Shown here piece after piece: positions 18,071 to 27,700 of a DNA stretch of 64,000 nt. The notes beneath the pieces are model-generated. The model had not been told where the DNA came from and searched no databases. It saw only the letters and a program-made list of their open reading frames with translations. Position numbers and translations under genes: made by a program. Position 1 is the first letter of the stretch. Every line of letters starts with the position of its first letter. The stretch covers positions 682,001 to 746,000 of the forward strand of contig NZ_AP018690.1 in NCBI RefSeq assembly GCF_002157735.2, read 5' to 3'. The stretch is from Vibrio aphrogenes (lineage in GTDB: Bacteria; Pseudomonadota; Gammaproteobacteria; Enterobacterales; Vibrionaceae).

Positions 18071-18302
18071 TATCTGTCCTTGTACTCTTATGTATTTTTC
18101 ACAATGAGCATGGTTTGATGCGTCTTTGTTGATAAAAACAACCTTGATAAACATCACTTCATTGTGGATTAATGTTGTGGATTAGTAATGCTTAATTGCG
18201 CATCGCCAATAATTGCCATACCGGCATTTGAGTGATAGGCAACTCTATCAATGAGTTACTGAGCTTATCTTCCTCACTTAAAGGTATGCGCTTGGATTCC
18301 TT

Positions 18303-19568
18303 TCATGACGCTTTTTTAGTGAGCTTCACCGAAACTTTTTCAACGGCTTTTTCAAAGATATGAATACCTTGTTCTAGCTCAGATTCACTCACGGTTAATG
18401 GGCAAAAAAACTTCACCACTTCATCATCAGGTCCGGCGGTTTCAATCACCATACCGTTCGCAAAACACTCGCTGGTAATAAGATCTGAAATATCGCCATT
18501 TTTACAAGCAATACCTTGCATTAAGCCGCGACCTTTAATCTTTTCAAATAAGTTTGAATATTGCGTTAATGCTTTATTCAATGCTTTGTTTAGTTGCTCG
18601 GCACGTTCTTTAATGTGCATTTCAAACTCATCGTTATGCCAATAAGTATCAATAGCTTCAGCCGCCGTCACAAAAGCATGGTTATTACCACGGAACGTAC
18701 CGTTATGTTCACCTGGAGCCCATTGATCCAGCTCTGGTTTCATCAACATAATCGCCATTGGCAAACCATAACCACCAATTGATTTTGAGAGCGTTACCAT
18801 GTCTGGCTTAATACCTGATGGCTCAAAACTAAAGAAAGTCCCGGTACGGCCACAACCGGCCTGAATGTCATCAACAATCAATAAAATGTCATTGCTTTTA
18901 CAGATGTTCTCTAAACGCTGTAACCAATCATTAGAAGCTGCATTTAAACCACCTTCCCCTTGTACCACCTCAATAATCACCGCGGCCGGTTTATCCAAGC
19001 CTGCTGAATTATCTTTTAACATGGTTTCAAATAAAGCGAGGCCATCAACGTCAGCATAGCCTTCATAGGGAATACGCGTCACGCCCGATAATGGCATGGC
19101 GGCCCCCCCTCTATGGTGTTGATTACCCGTTGCAGCAAGAGCGCCGTATGACACACCGTGAAAGCCATTAGTAAAGGCAACGATATTACTGCGACCTTTG
19201 ACTTTACGCGCCAATTTCATAGCAGATTCCACCGCATTCGTTCCGGTTGGGCCGGTAAATTGGACTTTGTATTCCAACTGACGCGGCTGCAAAATGTTAT
19301 CGTTTAAGCTTGCTAAGAATCGCCCTTTTGCTTGTGAATGCATATCCAGACCATGGGTTAAACCATCTTGGTCGATATAATCAAGCAAGGCTTTTTTAAG
19401 AACAGGGTTGTTGTGGCCGTAGTTCAATGAACCTGCACCGGAAAGAAAATCTAAGTAGCGATCTCCGTCTTCGGTATGTAGCCAACAGCCTTTCGCAGAA
19501 GAAAATACTACTGGGAAATTATTGGCATAACATTGAACGTTTGATTCGTGCTTTTTAAAGATATTCAT
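18303..19568 (-). CDS. ectB: diaminobutyrate--2-oxoglutarate transaminase
   Basis: A 421-residue class III aminotransferase that converts aspartate semialdehyde to L-2,4-diaminobutyrate with glutamate as donor, the first committed step to ectoine. Visible hallmarks are the cofactor-binding block TGTNAVESAMKLAR, the acidic pair in LIVDDIQAGCGRTG and the PLP lysine in LSKSIGG (about Lys262). Its start has AGGA at a normal distance. ectA lies 147 bp upstream, with a strong hairpin in the gap. Confidence 0.95.
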   Translation of the reverse strand: MNIFKKHESNVQCYANNFPVVFSSAKGCWLHTEDGDRYLDFLSGAGSLNYGHNNPVLKKALLDYIDQDGLTHGLDMHSQAKGRFLASLNDNILQPRQLEYKVQFTGPTGTNAVESAMKLARKVKGRSNIVAFTNGFHGVSYGALAATGNQHHRGGAAMPLSGVTRIPYEGYADVDGLALFETMLKDNSAGLDKPAAVIIEVVQGEGGLNAASNDWLQRLENICKSNDILLIVDDIQAGCGRTGTFFSFEPSGIKPDMVTLSKSIGGYGLPMAIMLMKPELDQWAPGEHNGTFRGNNHAFVTAAEAIDTYWHNDEFEMHIKERAEQLNKALNKALTQYSNLFEKIKGRGLMQGIACKNGDISDLITSECFANGMVIETAGPDDEVVKFFCPLTVSESELEQGIHIFEKAVEKVSVKLTKKAS

Positions 19569-19599
19569 GATTTATCCTGTCTATCCATCCTATGTGTTT

Positions 19600-19628
19600 A
19601 TCTTGGTTGAGCGGAGCCCAACCAAGAT
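19600..19628 (-). other. 10-bp hairpin in the ectA-ectB spacer
   Basis: ATCTTGGTTG (19600-19609) and CAACCAAGAT (19619-19628) form a perfect 10-bp stem with a 9-nt loop. There is no T-tract after it on the minus strand, so it is more likely an mRNA stability or processing element than a strong terminator. Confidence 0.6.
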
Positions 19629-19715
19629 TAATGAAATTTGGTTTACTAGTTTGTGTATTTGATTTGTTAACTTGTGAAATCGTGTGATTTGTCCACTTGA
19701 ATTCACTGAATGGCT

Positions 19716-20261
19716 TTACCCCATCGCAAGTGGAATATGAAATAAGAACTCGCTATCGTGCTCACCATCGAAGTGATGTTGTTTATCTAAAAACACACTG
19801 ACGCGCCCTTCTTCACCCTCTTCACGCTCGATCTTGCGAAATAAATTCCACGAACCGTGGTTGTCTTTGGTAATCGTGGTCTCAATGGCGACAACGCCTG
19901 CAACACAGTCACGTGCTAATAGCGATTTGATCATGCGATATGCCAACCCACAGCCGCGACTCTTTTGTGCAACCGCAACTTGCCAGATAAATAACACGGG
20001 CCGATGTGGGTGACTTGAAGGTTTAAGATAAGCGGAGACAAAGCCTGCAATCTCACCATCTCGCTCTGCAATCACACATGTGTCGCTGAAATGGGAAGTC
20101 TGTAAAAAGTTACAGTACGCAGAGTTAGTATCCAAAGGAGGACACGATTCAATCAAGGCATTGACCTGATTGCCATCGCTTATTTCGGGTTTTCTAAATG
20201 TCCACTCATCCTGAGCGGGGGTCACTTTTTTAGGTTGTGAAACCCATGGTGCCGTAATCAT
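19716..20261 (-). CDS. ectA: L-2,4-diaminobutyrate N-acetyltransferase
   Basis: A 181-residue GNAT acetyltransferase that forms N-gamma-acetyldiaminobutyrate from acetyl-CoA and diaminobutyrate. FRKPEISDG.....LI..CPPLD.NS.Y opens the domain, and the acetyl-CoA-binding turn is seen in VAQKSRGCGLAYRMI. TTITKDNHGSWNLF is the EctA-specific stretch. It is the promoter-proximal gene of ectABC-ask, with AGGG five bases before the ATG. A candidate osmotic-regulator palindrome lies about 120 bp upstream. Confidence 0.95.
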   Translation of the reverse strand: MITAPWVSQPKKVTPAQDEWTFRKPEISDGNQVNALIESCPPLDTNSAYCNFLQTSHFSDTCVIAERDGEIAGFVSAYLKPSSHPHRPVLFIWQVAVAQKSRGCGLAYRMIKSLLARDCVAGVVAIETTITKDNHGSWNLFRKIEREEGEEGRVSVFLDKQHHFDGEHDSEFLFHIPLAMG

Positions 20262-20374
20262 CTTAGCCCTATATGTTTATTTGTACGCTCGGTTCTCTTA
20301 ATCATTATCCCAATGACAAAGCCCCCAAACGGTGATTGATTTTTATCAGTGTCTGACCAAAACAAACTCACAAT

Positions 20375-20394
20375 TTGTTTAGTGCACTAATCAA
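20375..20394. promoter_or_regulatory. predicted CosR/EctR1-type operator upstream of ectA
   Basis: TTGTTTAGTGCACTAATCAA is a 20-bp near-perfect inverted repeat with one mismatched pair and a perfect 12-bp core, TTAGTGCACTAA. It lies about 115-135 bp upstream of the ectA ATG. MarR-family regulators (CosR in Vibrio, EctR1 in methylotrophs) repress ect operons. The EctR1 site as I recall it has half-sites reading TTAGT/ACTA around a 2-bp centre, which this core matches. Binding is inferred. Confidence 0.55.
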
Positions 20395-20693
20395 TTTCTA
20401 TTAAATGATAACGGCAAAAAATCAGATATCAACCCTCATTTTTATGCGTAAATACCAACATATAACTTAATTTACTGATATAAATAGAGAATATTACAAT
20501 TGAAAAAATATAATTGATAAGATTAATATTTAGTACTGTAATCTTTTATTCAGGAAAGCGTCATAACAATGACAAGGGTATGATAGCAATGGCTAAACGA
20601 AGAGAGCGAAGAAAATCAAGGCTAAAGAAGGCGAGTGATACCAATCACACTAATGAGATGCTCAGATAATTAGCACGATTAGTATGATGACAT

Positions 20694-20731
20694 AAAAAAG
20701 CCCTTTGCCTGAATCTCTCCAAACAAAGGGC
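20694..20731 (-). terminator. rho-independent terminator of add
   Basis: On the minus strand an 8-bp stem (GCCCTTTG/CAAAGGGC, 20700-20707 and 20724-20731) is followed by TTTTTT. It lies about 45 bp after the add stop codon. Confidence 0.85.
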
Positions 20732-20775
20732 AAAATACAATGAATAAAAATGGATCTTAAAAGGTCAATCTAGCG

Positions 20776-21792
20776 TTAAACTGACGCACAAAATTGATCA
20801 ACTTTCGCCACTAGGCGTTGTTTTTCTTCTTCACTAATAAAGCTCGCTTCAATCGCATTGAGTGTGAAAGCTTTTAGTTCTTCATTGGTCATTGGTAGCG
20901 CTTCAGCCACTGCGACAAAGTTATCCGTCATATAACCACCGAAGTAGGCCGGATCATCAGAGTTGATGGTGACGCATAAACCACGACGTAAGAGATCGGC
21001 GATATTATGATCCGCCATGTCTTGGAACACTTTTAACTTAATGTTAGATAAAGGACATACAGTTAAAGGTGTGCGGTCTTGAATTAATTGTTCAACCAAT
21101 TGTTCATCTTCCACACAACGCACACCGTGATCAACACGAGCCACACCAAGTAATTTCATTGCATTATGAATATTCTCAGCTGGGCCTTCTTCACCCGCAT
21201 GTGCAACAGTTAAGAAGCCATGTTTAATCGCTTCTTCAAATACTTGCTGGAATTTTTCTGGTGGGTGACCACTCTCTGAAGAATCTAAACCTACACCGAT
21301 AATTTTATCTTTGTATGGTAGTGCTTGGCGTAAAGTTTCAAAGGCGCTGTCTTGATCTAGGTGGCGCAAGAAACACATGATGATTTGGCTAGAAATACCT
21401 AACTCTTCACGGCCTTTTTGCAATGCTTTATCAATACCGTTGATCACAGTATCAAATGCAATACCACGTGCAGTGTGAGTTTGTGGATCAAAGAAAATCT
21501 CAGTATGAATCACGTTGTCTTGTTGGCAGCGCAATAGGTAGGCCCATGTTAAATCAAAAAAGTCTTGTTCATTGATTAAAACGTTGGCACCTTGATAGTA
21601 GATATCAAGAAATGATTGTAAATCTTCGAATTGATAAGCCGCTTGCACTTCTTCAGGTGAGTTAAATGGGATACTCACTTGGTTACGTTTCGCTAGCTCA
21701 AACATCAGATCGGGCTCTAATGAACCTTCAATATGCAGGTGTAGCTCAACTTTCGGTAAGCCTTGGATATAAGTCATCATTTGTGAATTCAT
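20776..21792 (-). CDS. add: adenosine deaminase
   Basis: A 338-residue zinc enzyme that deaminates adenosine and deoxyadenosine to inosine for purine salvage. HLHIEG (18-23) supplies zinc ligands, VAHAGEEG the catalytic histidine/glutamate region, and NSDDPAYFG the zinc-binding and catalytic aspartates. The open frame begins 12 codons upstream, but the ATG at 21792 ([11 protein letters not shown]) has AAGGA at the right distance and gives the normal length. The 5' leader is about 140 bases beyond a purine riboswitch aptamer, so expression is probably set by adenine. Confidence 0.95.
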   Translation of the reverse strand: MNSQMMTYIQGLPKVELHLHIEGSLEPDLMFELAKRNQVSIPFNSPEEVQAAYQFEDLQSFLDIYYQGANVLINEQDFFDLTWAYLLRCQQDNVIHTEIFFDPQTHTARGIAFDTVINGIDKALQKGREELGISSQIIMCFLRHLDQDSAFETLRQALPYKDKIIGVGLDSSESGHPPEKFQQVFEEAIKHGFLTVAHAGEEGPAENIHNAMKLLGVARVDHGVRCVEDEQLVEQLIQDRTPLTVCPLSNIKLKVFQDMADHNIADLLRRGLCVTINSDDPAYFGGYMTDNFVAVAEALPMTNEELKAFTLNAIEASFISEEEKQRLVAKVDQFCASV

Positions 21793-21933
21793 TTGTTTAT
21801 CCTTCGTAAAAATTAAATGAATGCGCAACGATTTTTCTTTGATATGCTCATCCCGCTTCGGACAAACAAGACCGAAAAGGAAAAAGATAAATTAAAGTGT
21901 AGCGATACAAAGAGAAAACGGTTTTACGCTTCT

Positions 21934-22031
21934 CTTCGTAATCAGAAATATGAGGTTTCTGGTAGAGACTCCCGCACCTAAAACTCTTTTGATCATAGAC
22001 CAAAAAGTTCAATTAGCAGAATTATACGAAG
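21934..22031 (-). promoter_or_regulatory. adenine-type purine riboswitch with an enlarged P2 arm
   Basis: On the minus strand the leader contains CTTCGTATAAT (P1 5' side, 22031-22021), the J2/3 core GTCTCTACC (21970-21962), a P3 hairpin (CAGAAA/TTTCTG, 21961-21956 and 21948-21943, loop CCTCATA) and GATTACGAAG (P1 3' side, 21943-21934). These match the V. vulnificus add adenine aptamer part by part. The base equivalent to position 74 is U (21941), which specifies adenine. P2 plus L2 spans about 49 nt, against about 20 nt in the classical aptamer. The outer P2 can pair UUCUGC with GCGGGA. Confidence 0.8.
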
Positions 22032-22065
22032 GTGTTCTATAAAATTGAGGGCGGATTCTACAGTA

Positions 22066-22095
22066 GAAGTGATGAAAAGCAACCCCCATCACTTC
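22066..22095 (-). other. hairpin between nagZ and the add leader
   Basis: GAAGTGATG (22066-22074) and CATCACTTC (22087-22095) form a 9-bp stem with a 12-nt loop. No T-tract follows on the minus strand, so termination of nagZ is uncertain. A possible add promoter (TTGCTT, 16 bp, TAGAAT on the minus strand) begins inside its loop. Confidence 0.4.
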
Positions 22096-22130
22096 ATAAA
22101 TGTAATAAAATATTTCAGATAAAGGCGCGT

Positions 22131-23120
22131 TTATTGTTGATCCCAATACTGGTTCATCAACGTATTAGCCTGTTTCCATCGTTGATCTGACTGTAAATCA
22201 CTTAAACTAAACGTTTGTTTTTTCAATAAGTTCATTGCTTTTGGCACGTCAACAATCGGCAGGTTATCCAATACTTGCACTGCCGATGTTCGGTTATTGC
22301 ACATCAATACCATATCGCAGCCTGATTGCATCGATTTAAGCGAACGTTCAGCTGGTCCACCCATAATGGCCGCCCCTTCCATGTTTAAATCATCAGAAAA
22401 TACGATACCTTTAAAGCCTAATTGGTTACGTAATACCTCTTTAAGCCAATATTCAGAGCCACTCGCTGGCTGGTCATCATAATGTGGGTACACTACGTGC
22501 GCGGGCATCATCGCATCCAAGATCCCTGCCTCAATTTGCGCTTTGAAAATAGCCATATCCTTTTCGAAAATGTCCTGGCGAGCATCAAATGGCGTTTCAT
22601 AATGTGAATCTACCACCACCCCACCATGACCAGGAAAATGCTTACCCGTCGTCGCCATGCCCACTTGTTTCATCCCTTTCATGTAGGCGGTGCTGTAAGT
22701 CAAAATGGTATTAAGGTCATCACCAAATGCACGGCTGCCAATGGCTTTACATTGGAAGGATTGATCGAGTACCGGAGCAAAACTCAAATCAATATCATGG
22801 GCAATGAGCTCGGCTGCCATCAACCAGCCACCAAGTTCAGCCGCTTCTACCCCATCTTGCATTTGAGCATAAGCTTGCGCCGGTGGGATTTTGGTAAACC
22901 CATCACGGAAACGCTGCACGCGGCCCCCTTCTTGATCCACACCAATCAAAATGGGACGCTTCGCCGCTTTACGAATCGCCTGATTGAGCGCTATAAGCTG
23001 CTTATTATCATGATAGTTACGGGCAAATAGAATCACCCCCCCAACGGTTGGGTGGGCTAAAATTTCTTTATCTTCGGCCTCTAATTCATAACCGGCAACA
23101 TCTAACCACAACGGGCCCAT
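22131..23120 (-). CDS. nagZ: beta-N-acetylhexosaminidase of cell-wall recycling
   Basis: A 329-residue GH3 cytoplasmic enzyme that removes N-acetylglucosamine from anhydro-muropeptides. The substrate-binding and catalytic loop [14 protein letters not shown] is near residues 160-173 and the nucleophile is in [10 protein letters not shown] (about Asp243). [13 protein letters not shown] is another family block. Length is typical. AAGGA lies eight bases before the ATG. It is divergent from anmK, which acts on the other product branch of the same recycling pathway. Confidence 0.95.
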   Translation of the reverse strand: MGPLWLDVAGYELEAEDKEILAHPTVGGVILFARNYHDNKQLIALNQAIRKAAKRPILIGVDQEGGRVQRFRDGFTKIPPAQAYAQMQDGVEAAELGGWLMAAELIAHDIDLSFAPVLDQSFQCKAIGSRAFGDDLNTILTYSTAYMKGMKQVGMATTGKHFPGHGGVVVDSHYETPFDARQDIFEKDMAIFKAQIEAGILDAMMPAHVVYPHYDDQPASGSEYWLKEVLRNQLGFKGIVFSDDLNMEGAAIMGGPAERSLKSMQSGCDMVLMCNNRTSAVQVLDNLPIVDVPKAMNLLKKQTFSLSDLQSDQRWKQANTLMNQYWDQQ

Positions 23121-23255
23121 AGCGTTTTCCTTTTAACGTATTCATTATATTAAAAATATTTTGCCCTATTTTGTCACTAATGCGATATCTTTAAAACTCA
23201 AGTCTGTTAAAAATAACGCGTATTCAACATTCAGTCACAGTACAAGAGGTTAGCG

Positions 23256-24359
23256 ATGGAAAAGTATATTGGCATCATGTCTGGCACCAGTTTAGATGGC
23301 GTCGATACCGCTTTAGTAGAAACCGACGGACAGTCGATTCAACTTCTGGCACAAGATTTTTTTGCTATCCCTGCCGACTTGAAACAAGACGTATTGGATG
23401 TATGTATTGGTCAACAAACCACGCTGGTTAACATCGGTGAAATTGATCATCGTCTGGGTAAAGTGTTTGCTGATGCTGTAGAGCAACTCATTAACAAAAA
23501 CTCTCTTGACCGTAGCACCATTACCGCGATTGGCAGCCATGGACAGACCGTTTTTCATGCGCCAGATTCCACTTACCCTTTCACCATGCAAATCGGTGAT
23601 GCGAACATCATTGCGGCGCAAACGGACATTACTACCGTGGCAGATTTCCGCCGCAAAGACATGGCGTTAGGAGGCCAAGGCGCACCGTTAGTCCCCGCTT
23701 TTCATAAAGCACTCTTTGATCACCTTGAAAATAACATTGTGATTTTAAATATCGGCGGCATTGCCAATATTTCTATCATTAATGGCGACCAAACTTCTGG
23801 GTATGACACCGGCCCTGGCAATATGTTAATGGATGCTTGGATGCAGAAAGAATTTGGAAAACCATACGATAAAGATGCCAAGATTGCCCGTTCAGGCAAG
23901 GTCAATCACGCATTATTACAACGCTTATTGGCAGAAGATTATCTGCAACTACCGGCGCCCAAAAGTACGGGAAGAGAGCTGTTTAATCTGCCTTGGTTGG
24001 AACAGCACCTCTCTGGTTTTACTTTGCTGCCAGAAGATGTATTAGCCACACTGGCAGAATTTACGGCGCTCACAATTGCTGAACAAGTGAAAGGGTTAAC
24101 CCAAAATAATACTGAGAATGAATTATTGGTCTGTGGCGGCGGAGCACAAAACCCATTATTAATGGCAAGAATGCAAGATTTATTGCCGGAATGGCAGCTT
24201 GGCAATACCTTAAAATACGGCATTGATTCGGATTACATGGAAGCGATGGCCTTTGCTTGGCTCGCCCATCAAACCATGCACAATCTACCGGGTAACTTAC
24301 CGGCAGCCACTGGCGCTACCCGTCTTGCGGTATTAGGAGCGATTTATTTACCGGGCTAA
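23256..24359 (+). CDS. anmK: anhydro-N-acetylmuramic acid kinase
   Basis: A 367-residue ASKHA-fold kinase that hydrolyses the 1,6-anhydro ring and phosphorylates anhMurNAc to MurNAc-6-phosphate. The N-terminal MSGTSLDGVDTALV nucleotide-binding loop, GSHGQTVFH, GGQGAPLVP and NIGGIANI are all visible, as is the second phosphate loop VCGGGAQNP. Length is typical. It lies 135 bp from, and divergent to, nagZ, so the two recycling genes probably share a regulatory region. AGAGG precedes the ATG. Confidence 0.95.
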   Translation: MEKYIGIMSGTSLDGVDTALVETDGQSIQLLAQDFFAIPADLKQDVLDVCIGQQTTLVNIGEIDHRLGKVFADAVEQLINKNSLDRSTITAIGSHGQTVFHAPDSTYPFTMQIGDANIIAAQTDITTVADFRRKDMALGGQGAPLVPAFHKALFDHLENNIVILNIGGIANISIINGDQTSGYDTGPGNMLMDAWMQKEFGKPYDKDAKIARSGKVNHALLQRLLAEDYLQLPAPKSTGRELFNLPWLEQHLSGFTLLPEDVLATLAEFTALTIAEQVKGLTQNNTENELLVCGGGAQNPLLMARMQDLLPEWQLGNTLKYGIDSDYMEAMAFAWLAHQTMHNLPGNLPAATGATRLAVLGAIYLPG

Positions 24360-24501
24360 GGTGACACCACACAGGCTTTCCTTACACATTAGCAATATAA
24401 ACATAATTGAAGGCATTCTTTTACCATCAGCTTCCCTTTTCTTATTCAGAACAATGGATTGGCGATAATGCTTCTAAATGAATAATGCATCTAAACGAAA
24501 A

Positions 24502-24550
24502 ACGCCTCTTAGACTGTTTTCACCGCAGTGATCACGAATCTAAGAGGCGT
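24502..24550. terminator. 12-bp stem-loop, probable anmK terminator
   Basis: ACGCCTCTTAGA (24502-24513) and TCTAAGAGGCGT (24539-24550) form a perfect 12-bp stem with a 25-nt loop. The flanks are A-rich on the left and CTTTG on the right. It may act in either direction. The large loop is unusual for a simple terminator. Confidence 0.5.
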
Positions 24551-24714
24551 CTTTGCCTGGTGCGAATCAGGTTTTCTGAATAGCTGATGTTATTCATTAC
24601 CTGTAATTAAGCGAAAACTATGCCAATAAATTATTTATTTTAACCAATTGTTTTATAGTATTTATTAATCCTCACCCACGACTCTGAAATTATTTTGCAC
24701 AATAATCGTGCATA

Positions 24715-24751
24715 AAAAATAAAAATGCCCTGAATACTATCAGAGGCATTT
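24715..24751 (-). terminator. rho-independent terminator of the adhesin gene
   Basis: On the minus strand AAATGCC/GGCATTT (24723-24729 and 24745-24751) with an inner CTGA/TCAG helix is followed by a T-rich tract. It lies about 30 bp after the stop codon. Confidence 0.8.
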
Positions 24752-24781
24752 AGATTAAGCTGAGTCTATGAACTCATCTCA

Positions 24782-27700
24782 TTAGTGATCGACCGTAAAG
24801 GCATTATGCTGTTGATATAGGTTAGACAAAATATCATGCGAACTGGCGCTAGAATCTAAGCCTAGAGCTCCAGTATTGATATTATCAAGCACAATCACTT
24901 GTTCTTTGCCCTTATCAGAGTTTACCGTTAGATTTATTTTACCATCTTGCTCTGAAGCTTGTACTCCGGCCAATAAGTCATCCATGTGAATGCCGTTAGC
25001 TTCCGCATCCGTTAATAACTCTCTTATATCAATTTGGTCAATATTCAACTCAAAGTCTTTAATGATATCAACCGTAGGAACATTATCGGCGCTCAAATCA
25101 TTGGCATGCCACACAAAGATATCGGTTTCACCATCTCCTGTACCATAGCGTTCACCACCCCATAGCTCATCATTTCCAGCTCCACCAGTTAAAATATCCT
25201 CACCTGCACCGCCGACAAGAACATCGTCTCCCGCTCCACCAATTAAAATATCGTGTCCAGACGTACCAATTAGTGTTTCACCATCATCATCCCCAACAAT
25301 CAGTGACTGTTGAGTCGATTCTTTCGCCTCTAGAGTCGTACTTGAATCAGGCTCTATCGTCACGTCAACCTTAGTTGATTGAGGTTCGATGGTTACTTCT
25401 CGATCTGCACTCTCTTTAGGCACAGAGACAATATCTAGGTTATGCTCACCTTCGGCCATTTCCGTTAAATAAGCATCATCGAGGTCTTGTGCCGCAATGA
25501 TCCAAGAGCCATCTTCTTGCGGCTCACCAAGCGGCTCACCTGCTGAGTTAACTACTCTACCGGAATCAAGATTATTAATTTGAATATGATCCAGCTCTAA
25601 GGCTTGAATATCTTCTCCGAGCAACCCTAGTAACGGTATCAAGGCTAACTGAGCTGCGGTTGCCGCGATATTAGGTACCGGTCGCATTGAACTTAACGCA
25701 AAGCTACTTGCCATCATGGAAGATGGCGCTGCAGACACATTCACCGAAATACTGCCATTATCGGTCAACTCGCCTCCCGCTCCCGTATTGCCATTATCGC
25801 TCACAGTCACCGAAATTGAGGTTTCTCCAGAAAATTCCTCATCGGCAACAAAATTAATTCCAGCCGCAAGAAGGTCATTAATCGCCTCTAAGCTACCGGT
25901 TAAAATCAAGTTTCCTGAATCATCACCTTCTATTGTCACCGAGCCAGCATAAGCATCTGGTACCGATAGCACACCATCATCAGATGTTAATTTCACGGTC
26001 ATTTGACCACCTACCGTATCGTTCACATCAACATCTTTAATCGATAATCCTGTGATGGTGATTTCCTCATTGGCCACGGCATCTAAATCACTATCCGCTA
26101 TGGTTAATTCGGGTGCATCGTTGACGGGGGCAACATCAACATTAATAACCGTATCAATGGCTAAAGTATCATCTGCTGGGACTCCGTTATCGACACTGCG
26201 GATATCTAACGCTAATTGTCCATCCCAATTGGTATTATTGGCATCTCCAGGATTAAAAATAATATTATCCAATGCGCCAGAATCGGTAGTAATAACCCAA
26301 GTGCCATTGCCGTTATCGATTACGCTACCCTCAACCCCTTCCGGCAGTCTAAAACTTGCCCCATCAGGTACATTACTGATGGTCACTTGAATTGTTTCTG
26401 GTGGGTTCTCATGGATAGAAGCGTCCTTAGCACCTGCTCCATAGCCATCAGGGTCATACGAATAATGACTATCAACCGTAGTAATATCTAGTTCCAAGAT
26501 AATGTCTTCATTTTCTGTTCCTGACGCAGTAGTGATAACATCAGTGTCAATCTCATCGCCCACAGGAAGCACTTCCACGACTATCGTTTTCTCGAAACTT
26601 GCAATCTCATCTAACGATTTTTCTTTGGTATAAATAGTGACACCGACTTCAATGGTGCCACTGAAGTTTTTCGGTGGGACGAGACTTAAACCCTCGAAGC
26701 TAAAAGATTGCTGGCCTGCGGCTCCGGTAATCGTCCACGTTCCATCGCCGTTGTTTGCCGCCCCTTTAACCACAAACCCTTCCGGTATTCCAGTCAAAAT
26801 AATGGAGACAATTTCTTCAGATCCATCAATATCTTGCAGTGTAACCGTACCTTCTGCTAAAGAAATTCCGCCTTCCTCATCTTCTTCACCTTGTATGATA
26901 TTGCTACCATCACTTGACTCAACTAACACATCATCATTAACGGCGATCACGTCAATACTGACAATAATGCCATCAACCACTTTCGTATCGGTTTCGATTC
27001 TATTACCATCAAGGTCATAGGTAGCGGTATCAATAATTTCTCCACTCAACGTAAAGTCAACCGGGCCACTGTAATCTTCATTAGGAATAAACTGAACTCC
27101 AGAATATTCACCTGGACCCAGTGTTATTTCGCTAACCAACTTACCTTCAGAATCAACGAAGAAACCTTTACTAGGATCTACTTTAATGGTCATTGAATGA
27201 ATGCTTTCAATACCTTCTTCTACCGTATTACGTGTATCGCCAAAGGTTACTTGAGAGAAATCTAATACGATGGTGGCATCTTCATAGGCAACTCCGTCAT
27301 AAATCGTCTCAGGGTTCCCCGAGTCATCAATCGGTTGCTTATCGCTATCTAAACCTTGGCTTTCAATACCTAAATCTAAACTCGCACCGGAATCCACCAC
27401 AGGAGAAACATTGACGATAATGGTTTGAGTCGCTTCGTTAACATCGCCACTTTTTTGATCAGTATTGACATATTTGATTGGGAATTGGAAATCACCAGCA
27501 AAATCCTCCGGTGGAATTAAATCCAAACCACTGATATTGACGCTACCATCAAGATTGACCGTTGCTTCATAAATATATTGACCAGTTTCAAAATCATATT
27601 CAGCGCCAATAATAATAGTACCTTCTGGTAAATCGGCAGAGTCAATAACCAAGGTCATCGTATCATTTGGTATTTCATTCTCTCCATCACCGGTAAGATC

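Larger units (their letters stand above)
20262..20775. other. ectoine promoter region
   Basis: About 510 bp without a convincing gene. It holds the ect operator palindrome (20375-20394) and the add terminator (20694-20731). A 26-codon basic reading frame at 20589-20669 on the plus strand has no good ribosome-binding site and was not accepted. Confidence 0.6.
24360..24781. other. convergent intergenic region after anmK and the adhesin
   Basis: About 420 bp without a gene. It contains a 12-bp stem-loop and the adhesin terminator, listed separately. Nothing else was seen. Confidence 0.6.

Noticed and set aside
18071..18157. 29-codon N-terminal extension of EctC
   Set aside because: The invariant family start [16 protein letters not shown] lies at 18070, with its own good ribosome-binding site.
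20589..20669. 26-codon basic reading frame (MAKRRERRKSRLKK...) in the ectA-add spacer
   Set aside because: No ribosome-binding site at a proper distance and no recognised relative. A-rich sequence easily yields Lys/Arg-rich frames by chance.
22066..22095. Terminator for nagZ
   Set aside because: The stem is good, but there is no T-tract on the minus strand, and a possible add promoter overlaps it. It is kept only as a hairpin.
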